Assembly: GCF_964340395.1 (NCBI RefSeq)
Contig: NC_135556.1
Location: 19,057,142 to 19,121,141, forward strand
Length of the DNA: 64,000 bases
Direction: 5' to 3'
DNA from: Glandiceps talaboti
Taxonomy: Eukaryota > Hemichordata > Enteropneusta > Spengelidae
The notes beneath the pieces were generated by a model, which worked only from the letters and a program-made list of their open reading frames with translations, did no database searches and had not been told where the DNA came from. This document shows, in pieces, positions 55,816 to 64,000 of this stretch. The position numbers were made by a program, and so were the translations under genes. Numbering within the stretch: position 1 is the stretch's first letter; each line of letters begins with the position of its first letter.

Positions 55816-58800
55816 CGAGTAGTGGACAGTTAAGTGATGTCTATCATCATGACCTTTGACAAACATCGCAGGGGTGTTTTCTTATAACAGTTTGGTGACG
55901 TCATCTTTTATTGAAATGAAAATACCTTGACGAAAAACTTACTGTAGAAAAAACACTGAACAATAGGCACAGTCAGTCGCACTGCTCAGAAAATAACTGC
56001 ATACATGCATGCATGCATGGCGACTTAGATTGTCTGAACAAAACACACACATCGTCATGTTTACCGCGGCTCCTTTGGCGCTGAAAGGAAATCTGCAGCA
56101 TAGATTTTATGATCTTTAGTTAAAAAGTATCACCCGAAGTGCATATACATGTAGCAAAAATTGTGCTACCTTCAACCAAAAATGTTAATATTTATGTTAA
56201 CAGTAGCGCGCCTACTTCAACAGAATATCCAGGGAATATCAGTGGCAGTTTGTATGATAAATAGTATAGTATCTCAATATCGTCGTATGACATGTTTTGA
56301 ATTTTAACCCAGCAATTATGAAATATTATATTTACTATAACGTATCTAATAAAACATATTTGGGGTGTTTTCCCTACAGGATCCAAACAATAGCATACAC
56401 AGAATGTATTCATTTAGTAAACCCTACGGTGATTTTCTCGTGTCGATGTACTTAAATATGTTACGGTAATACTCGTACTCGTCGGAATAAACTCAGATAA
56501 CCCTGTAGAATGAGTCATCTTGAGTGACACAAATCTGTAAGAAATTGTCCCTGTTTACGAGTAATAACAATGAATATTTAATATTTTGGTGTACGTGCGA
56601 TCCAGTGATGCACTCTGTGCAAAGTTCACCGGACTGAGTCTCCCTCTTAAACAATAGCTTTGTTATCGCCATAAAATTATGTATCTAGTGTCGGTCGCAT
56701 CGTGTGGATCGTCAACTCGTTCGAAATAAAAACAATAACAACAGAGTAGTGGATAAGGTCATTGTCTGGTATGGAAAAATATACTATAGGAAGTTGCCTA
56801 TAGGCATGGTTTGGATGTTTCTGCTTCTACGAGAGACTTGGCGATGATATTTTAGGAAAATTATTTTGCAAGTAAAACAAAATTTCACGGGAATTACAAG
56901 AAATCCAACACATTTGAAAATTTTTCCTTAATATAGTAATAAAAGACACTTTTTGTTGATACATTTTTAGGACGTCACATCATGATTATACGCATTCTGA
57001 CAAATGCGACCGTTTTGAAAGAGCGACTGACGATTATTTTATTTCTGGTGGCAAATTTCAGCTTTCCATTTCTCCTCTTCGATCATAGTATGCAAATATA
57101 AAGTCTTCGCTGCCTTCTATGTCAGTGCCGAACCGGCCACGAATGTTTTCTTCAAAATTCCTAAAAATTGTTTTGGGTTGAACAAGACATGCACTGGAGC
57201 AATTTTGATATATTGTTACTAAATCATACACATCGATGGAAATATATTGTAAGGTAACGTCACGTGACTAATCCAGTCAATGACATTCGATAGTAAACAT
57301 CGCATCGGTCGATTAATTGTAACGGCATCCGATACTTTGTGTTCACATCTGTTGTGATGACTTCAAACAATGGATAACGCACGGTTTATTGACCTAGAAA
57401 AATAATGACACACACAATCATTTCACTGCTAGGGTAGAGTCAGAACCTACCTGTAGAAACAATTACTCATTTTTTTGTATCATAAAATATTGAACTCAAA
57501 TATCTCATGTCATTACACTCTCCACTATTAATGATGATGTCATAGATATCACAATATGTGTATACCGTCGGTTGACTGATTTTTTTTTTATATCTCCTTT
57601 TTTTTAATTCTTTTTTTTTTTCCTGTCATGGAAATGACACATATACATCAATCAAGGTTCATCAAGCAATCTCATTAGACATTGTGTGTAAGATGTCTCT
57701 TGTGAAATTTAATTGACGTATTATTTATTATTTTCAACAGTTAACTTATATTACGTACATACTAATAATGACGTTATTTTTTAAAACCTTTTTTTTTTAA
57801 AGGAATCAAATCTAAAATCAAATTCAACAATACAGAGGAAAAATTCCTGACAAAGGACAAAACATTCTCTAGATTGAAAGACTTTTCACCTCATTGTGAC
57901 CGTTTGTCTCCATTCACTACTCAGTGCCATGTCCTTCCTATAGCTTCATAAACTATACCCCATATTCCTTACTTATTTATAATTGTATCTGAAAATATAA
58001 ATCTTTAAACTCTGTATTCCATCAACCTGGAAGTTGGGTCTTTGTTTTGAGTTCAGGTCGTTGACCTTATGATGAGTATTCGCCTTGATCACGTGATTGA
58101 TGGGGGACAACTGTTTGTTGTTGGCCTCTACTCCAAAGTCCTCACCAACAGTTCTGACAGTTACAATGTACAATTCCTGGACAATTTATGATTCTTGTTT
58201 CAACTGTTGTATTGGAATGGGGATGGGGGTGGAGGGGGGGGGGGTTAGGAGGTATTGTGGGTACACTATAAGTTATTACAAATCATTTTGATAATCTGCT
58301 CAATATTAAAACATTTTGAGGACAAATTTGATAATTATTCATATTGGGGAACAAACTATAGGTCTTTTCAAAATACTAGTGACACTTGATTGAAAACGAC
58401 GGAAAATATTTTTCTTTCGTCACGGAAAGCGTACATTGAACTCGCATAATAAACTGTTTTTCAGAAAACCCAGCAAATGATATAAACAGGCATCAATTAG
58501 AAGTCACACTTCATGTATACCCTACCCTGTACACGTTCGTACACATATTACGTATATTAGGCATTCTGACAGTAATCGTTGAACCATGTGAACATCCACT
58601 CAGTCTTATCAGAGTTTGACCTCAGATTTCACTCGGCGCCTCGAATACACAGTAGCTCGAGACAGTAGATCTCAATTACTTGAGGCAATAGTCTGGAGAT
58701 AAGCCAGGTTAAGGTCTCCCACCCTATCATATTATTGTCTGTAAACTTCCCTTGTAAACCCATGCTGACAAACTGTTCTGTGTTATCACAATGCTATGAC

Positions 58801-60452
58801 GAAACACCAATACAATCGTCATGACGTCCTCGCTTTTTTGTTCAAAATATCAATGGCGACATACGCACTATGGAACAACAATATTATTGAATTTTTCGAT
58901 TTGTTTTTGTAGAGGAGAAACCTTCGTTTCCAGAACCCAGTTCATGCATTCTTTATTGTTGTTCACAAAGTAAAGAATATATGACGAATTTACTGGGTGT
59001 GATCCTGTTTTTTAAATCCCCCCCCCTTGTTATATGTAGGCTAAGTATGAGGGTAATTTTCAATGTTTATGTTTTTGTATAGGGTGGACAGACAAAAATT
59101 TGATAAAAATAGTTATTTATATATATAAAAGTAAATATTAAAAGACAAACAAACAAAATCGATATTTCCAAAGTCACATTATAAGATTCGATTCTGATTC
59201 AGTTGATATTTTTCATCAATTCCATGTAATATCGTCTCTTATACATTAGTAATTCATGGGGGAGGGGATAGTAAGTTCATCATATCTATCAATTAACATA
59301 TAATGAACCATTACACTAACATCTTTTGATTACATGTAATTCTAGAATTGTTACATTACTTTGGACAGTAGATTATTAAGGGTCGAAATAAGTATCAACA
59401 ACAGCTATAAGCAGGATTTAATTTCCAATAACTGGAAAGTAATTTTCCCTTTAAAGTAAACGTAAACTTGTGTACTATTATACATTATGGCGACTTGATA
59501 TCGCCATGGTCGAACACACATACTGTCATCTCATAACGGTAAACCGTAGCATACAACGAGGGATGAAACCACTGAAATGGCACACTTCACTGTCACAATG
59601 CTATAGTTAAGTGGTCAAATATTTTACCACCAGCTTAACAAAATAAGTCCTTGAATTAACAGATCAGATCAGTGCCAGAAGTGTTCATGGTTTTCTACAA
59701 TTATGGTATCACAGTCATTTTGGTCTACGTGCGGTCCTTGGTTTCTGGATTCCCCTTGGACACTGGACAAAAACAACGCTTCCGATACGGCATGCAACTG
59801 AGATCAACAAAAGCTGTGTGGCTGGACCTGGCTAGGCGTGACGGGAGGGTGTTGTACAGGAAACAATAAGGCCACAGTTCTCGATAGCAAGTACATTTAC
59901 CGTACCAGTGTGACTTTTGTAGTTTTTTGGTCGAGTCGTCATTTTTTTATTTGGCAATGCTTAAAATGCAGCGTTTTTACTCCTAATCTCAATTAAAAAA
60001 TATCTTTGAGTGAGGCCGTCAAACTTCAAGCCCCCTTACTTGGTTTAAATGATTGTTTTGCTGTTATTTTTGTTTCGTTTTACCAAATACTGTATACATT
60101 TGTGTCTACGTAAATATTCCCCATCCTATATAGATACAGCTTCTTAGTTTTTCTATAGTGGTCTGAAGTTTTACAAAGTCCAAAACGCGTTATATTAATT
60201 AGCCTCGAATGCAGTTTACAAAATTTATGTAGAAGTGAGCTTTATAAAGCGTAACATCTTTATAGATCTTTATACTATCTGATGGTTCTGAGGCAGAAAA
60301 ATGTAATTATCTAATTGTACTGTGTACACAGCGTTTTGGCTATGATGTCTGTCAAATTTTCTTTCTCTCTAATTCTTCGAGAAGTATAACAAGAACACAA
60401 CACACAAACATACACTTTTTGTCATAAAACCTTAGCATTTGGGTGTTTGAGA

Positions 60453-60515
60453 CACACACAACTCTTGTTTGAAACACACACAATCCTTGCTCGTAACACA
60501 CACAATCCTGGTCAT
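60453..60515 (+). repeat. Three ~23-bp tandem units
   Basis: ACACACACAACTCTTG, ACACACACAATCCTTG and ACACACACAATCCTGG begin three successive units. Confidence 0.75.
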
Positions 60516-61273
60516 AAGACCTATTTTTCATACAGTATACTGTACACACTACGCGCTGGGCGATTCAATGCCCTCAATATCATCAGTTCGTGAAACCCCA
60601 CCATTTCGAGAAAAAGTACCAGTCAGAACGTTGGGTAAAATTATAGTTGTATCTTGGTATGGAAGAAATGGCTAAAAAAAACTTGATTTGAAATATTACT
60701 ATGACAACGGTAGCGAGTTTATACATACTTTGATTCCTGTCAATCAGCCTGACACTTCAGACATAACATAGCGCCCTCTCTTTCTCAACAACCAATTTAA
60801 GTAAAATTACAATCTCTCTTTACGTAGAAGACATTTTCTGACTATTGGTGTTGGCTCTTTTTCATTTTTTTGTTTGGTGCAATGGTAGTCCATACATGTA
60901 TTTATATCTTACTACGTGCTCCATCCATTAGAAAGTACGTGCTCCAATCATATAGAAGACATTTACAACGACTCGGTACACATATTTCAACATATTTTTT
61001 ATTTACATGTAGCATTTAAAATAATAGCAATCCACATATTTGATTGTACTGACAGTAGATTCTGAATCTAATCTCACTGTAGGATAGTTGCAGTTAGTCT
61101 CTAAGCTTTTGTCTTATTCTGTTCTGTAGTTTTTTTCTTAAGCATTGATAATATATAAGCAGCGAATAAATGGAAATGACAAAACTCAAATTTCATAAAT
61201 CTAATGCCGTTGGCACTGTGTTGCACAGGCGCCATCGAGGCAGCAGGGTACTAAAATACTTGAACGCCAAGCT

Positions 61274-62350
61274 CTACTTTTCATCTCTGTGAAGGCCATC
61301 TCCAAGCATTGTCTTGCCGTTTCTAGAAATCTGTAATATGAAATAATACGTATTTATATTAGTGGATCGTAACAAACTGAACTGTCATTAGATATAACAT
61401 TAACTACACATTGGATGCTAAACACAAATGGGGTAGGGCAATGAAGTGAAGAAATGTAATTCGGTCAGGGAGTGAAGAAGTCGATTAACGTACATGTATA
61501 AATAAGCAAATTAACACTTTTGTAGGCCTAACTTGTGACAATAAGTTCAATGTCAAGGATATCAATAGTCTTGCTGCTAGACGTTCGAGCTTTCTTCCCA
61601 TACGATAAGCGAACAAAGTTCGTATTGAGGCCTAGGTGGAACGTGTGTTCCACCCTCGATAGCGACCTTCGGTCGCTTGTCGTATGGTATGGGAAGAACA
61701 CCCGAGGTCTGCTAGACTAGGGTCCATGTGGAAAGGCCAGTCTAGTACACATGTACAACAAGGTCATGTTCACATGTACACCAGGTACGTGTTCACATAA
61801 AACCGGTCAAAATATGTTGGTTTAAAAAAACGAAAAAAAAACCACCACGAATATTTGCATTCTTAGTTTACATCATCCCATTGCAGATTATTTTAGTATT
61901 CAAAATTTCCCCAAACGAGAGCTAGAGTTTGTAACCCATAAAGGAGACTGGTGACATATAAGATTATATATATACCATAGGCTGAAAAATCGGATGATGT
62001 TTGGATTCTATGTATGCAATATAGTATAAGTTTGGGTTGAGCTAGTCTGTAATGAGTATATGACGTTTAGTGTTATGCCAGGGTAAAGCCAGAAAAAAAG
62101 AATACTGATTAGCTAGGGCTAAATAAACGACACGACGTATCTTACATTCTAGGGCTAAGACCGCTTCTTAAGTTTCATTTGTTGAAAGATTGCTTTCTCC
62201 ATATGTTACTCACATATTCCCGTGATAGTAGACAACTTCCGCCAAGAAAAACAATGGTGAACAAGATCGACCCTCGACCTATGAGATTGGGCACTCGTGA
62301 AGAATTCGACATGCACCTCATCACTAGAGGTTGCTGTCTCGGACCAACAC
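61274..62350 (-). CDS. Small membrane protein, tandem family copy 5 (exons 2 and 3 only; exon 1 not found)
   Basis: Exons seen: 62214-62350 (137 bases) and 61274-61330 (57 bases). Exon 2 encodes, after the shared split Gly, VGPRQQPLVMRCMSNSSRVP, NLIGRGSILFTIVFLGGSCL, LSREY. Exon 3 encodes ISRNGKTMLGDGLHRDEK before TAG. Exon sizes, phases and the EY|gtgagt junction match copies 1-4, but sequence is more diverged and the LP before the membrane segment is altered. No exon 1 of the usual form is visible to the window end. A 214-bp (GGT)n array sits 26 bases from the exon 2 acceptor. The copy may have a distant first exon outside the window or may be a pseudogene. Confidence 0.55.
61567..61723. 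mobile_element. 157-bp fold-back element with nested hairpins
   Basis: Outer arms pair GCTAGACGTTCGAG / CTTCCCATACGATAAGCGA with the inverse of 61670-61723. Inner palindromes are GCGAACAAAGTTCG, GGTGGAACGTGTGTTCCACC and GCGACCTTCGGTCGC. It lies in intron 2 of copy 5. No target duplication is clear. Confidence 0.7.
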
Positions 62351-62375
62351 CTGGGTGGAAAAAATATCAAAAGTT

Positions 62376-62589
62376 AGTGGTGGTGGTGGTGGTGGTGGTG
62401 GTGGTGGTGGTGGTGGTGGTGGTGGTGGTGGTGGTGGTGGTGGTGGTGGTGGTGGTGGTGGTGGTGGTGGTGGTGGTGGTGATGATGATGGTGGTGGTGG
62501 TGGTGGTGGTGGTGGTGGTGGTGGTGGTGGTGGTGGTGGTGGTGGTGGTGGTGGTGGTGGTGGTGGTGGTGGTGGTGGTGGTGGTGGTG
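62376..62589. repeat. (GGT)n trinucleotide array
   Basis: About 71 GGT triplets, with a GATGATGAT interruption near 62480, in intron 1 of copy 5. Poly-Val, poly-Gly, poly-Pro and poly-Thr frames across it are artefacts. On the - strand the transcribed repeat would be (ACC)n. Confidence 0.98.
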
Positions 62590-62593
62590 ATGA

Positions 62594-62622
62594 TGGAATC
62601 CGGAGAGTGAATTCCAACGCCA
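62594..62622 (-). pseudogene. Possible relic of a family exon 2 start
   Basis: On the - strand GGCGTTGGAATTCAC matches the start of copy 1 exon 2 (GGTGTTGGAATTCCAC) with two differences in sixteen and reads GVGI in the same phase, but the acceptor AG is replaced by TG. The match stops at the (GGT)n array. It could be a truncated extra copy or chance. Confidence 0.25.
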
Positions 62623-62665
62623 AGAGTTGTAAGTGAATTTGCCAGTTGTCTGATGAAAACAAATA

Positions 62666-62673
62666 TCACGTGA
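62666..62673. promoter_or_regulatory. TCACGTGA upstream of copy 5
   Basis: A perfect TCACGTGA followed by TC, as in copies 2 and 4, 316 bases upstream of copy 5 exon 2. Confidence 0.4.
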
Positions 62674-64000
62674 TCAATCTGTGGATAAAACAAATTTGCT
62701 AATAAATTGGCTGTCACGTATTGTGTTGGGAGGACCGACTCAAGAAAGACCAGGTGTAAACTGAATGTCTTCAAGCCTTTGTATTAGTTCCTTGAGGAGA
62801 CGGAGGTCAGTCGAGAGAGGTCATAACTTTACCAGCAACAACGTGCACTTATAATAATAAATGTACAATGTCTTTAAATGTCCTTTGTAGAAATTATCAG
62901 TGGTGATATTTTCCACCGGATATTTATTCGTTTGCTGCTGCAGATACAAGATAAAGCAATACATCTCCACTGTGACAAGCAGACGACCTCACTCATCATA
63001 AATCACATTGGATTGTAATTCATTTTCATGTTTTACGAAACTTTTATGTACTAGTAATCTCGTGGTGTACGTGAAGTCATCCAGATACGTCATCGATCAC
63101 CATAGGTCCAGGCCACACACGTAACATTATACAGATCTATTGCATTGCTTTTAGTCTGCCCCCGGGTTATACTATATAGTCTGTAACGACACAATGGTCA
63201 TTTGATAAATCGCCTTTCCTCAGGAACTACAAAGCTCTTAATACTGTGACATTTGTCCCTCAAGGTGCTTGTTTTCGAGTTTTACAACCGCCTATACCTT
63301 TCATTAAACTTTGCCTTTTTTCCTAACTCAATATATATAGTCGTAATTGTTGTAACTCATGGGGCGATTACTTGGTGTACTCCTACAGGTGTGTGTGTGT
63401 GGGGGGGTGACAGTTTAATGTACAGAATTGGCCTTGGCCCTGGATGCCTAGATCTAAATTGTTCACTCTCACCTCAGACCACTAAAAGCATATTAGTGTC
63501 CTCAGTTCTAACGAGCTAAGATCACGCCCTTTCAAACTGGTTTTTGAGGGTGGGGAAATCTGCCCATTACCGCTACACAGATAGAGATTTACTGATTGAA
63601 ATATTTTGTTAGGTCATAGACAGTAGGACACTGTCTATGGTTAGGTATAGGTCGTAAACTGATGACAGTGTGAATCATACAACACCAATGACAATTACCA
63701 GCAGAAGACCTTGAATTTAGATATTCTCCCTATATCAAAAGTTTTTGTAGAATCTATTTACTCTTGCTTTTCAATTTTGCAAAGTCTCTGAAAAGAAAAT
63801 CATTCACCATTCTCTTTCGTAATGAAAACCCTTAGATTTATCTGCGTCATCACTAAGCTAAAACTATATTCACTGAAAATGATGATACCGTGACTCAGTC
63901 AGGAAACAGCGCCCTCTATAATTCATTGCCCGCTTTCAAATGTGAATTGCTTTACTTGGTGTACTCGCATTTCAATCACAGAGAAAAGGTGCACTTTTTG
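62674..64000. other. Right end of window
   Basis: Apart from the palindromic element at 63608-63646 I recognise nothing here. The + strand frame 63253-63519 has no domain. The first exon of copy 5 was sought and not found. Confidence 0.45.
63608..63646. mobile_element. 25-bp palindrome flanked by 7-bp direct repeats
   Basis: CATAGACAGT, AGGAC, ACTGTCTATG (63615-63639) forms a hairpin and is flanked by GTTAGGT on both sides (63608-63614 and 63640-63646). It has the same termini as the element at 39079-39132. Confidence 0.72.

Noticed and set aside
57000-57300. A sixth copy of the small gene near the TCACGTGA at 57260
   Set aside because: No MLS-type first exon or RR..Q / LP exon could be found on the - strand nearby.
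62179-62774. Poly-Val, poly-Gly, poly-Pro and poly-Thr proteins
   Set aside because: Translations of the (GGT)n array; the part at 62214-62350 is instead the copy 5 exon on the opposite strand.

Overview
The window looks like nuclear DNA of an invertebrate animal, probably marine. It is AT-rich, introns follow GT-AG rules, microsatellites are long and frequent, and there are tRNA-derived SINEs, a LINE 3' end and many small fold-back (MITE-like) DNA elements. I see no virus-like or LTR element and no CRISPR. The species cannot be fixed from the sequence; the RAD50 exons read as a clear orthologue of the vertebrate protein.

Left part, about 1-20930: the 3' two thirds of RAD50 on the + strand. 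I could place 25 coding exons (2341-20506) that join in frame to 862 codons plus a stop. They run from the coiled coil before the zinc hook to the C-terminus. A roughly 2 kb, 33-bp minisatellite fills the intron at the left edge. Introns carry two copies of one SINE family, several fold-back elements and (GT)n, (ATAC)n, (GATT)n arrays. A further fold-back element forms much of the 3' UTR.

Right part, about 22100-62350: a dispersed tandem array, all on the - strand, of at least five copies of a small three-exon gene. Four copies are complete (72-77 residues); a fifth shows exons 2 and 3 only. Each protein has an Arg-rich presequence-like N-terminus, one membrane segment and a basic tail. The exon phases are identical. 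I do not recognise the family; the tail of some copies weakly recalls vertebrate mitoregulin. The palindrome TCACGTGA is strongly enriched in this half and lies 120-190 bases upstream of most first exons. This family is the best candidate for something undescribed.

Between copies 1 and 2 lie a LINE 3' end, a tRNA-like SINE head, a 236-bp fold-back element with a 10-bp target duplication, an orphan C-type-lectin exon (+ strand), and an intron-free RING / two-B-box / coiled-coil / filamin / NHL gene (TRIM type, - strand, 724 residues).

The remaining intergenic DNA holds microsatellites and small palindromic elements. Two tiny palindromes (40 and 25 bp) sharing the terminus CATAGACAGT are each flanked by a perfect 7-bp direct repeat. 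Apart from their shared setting I see no functional link between RAD50, the TRIM gene and the small-gene array.
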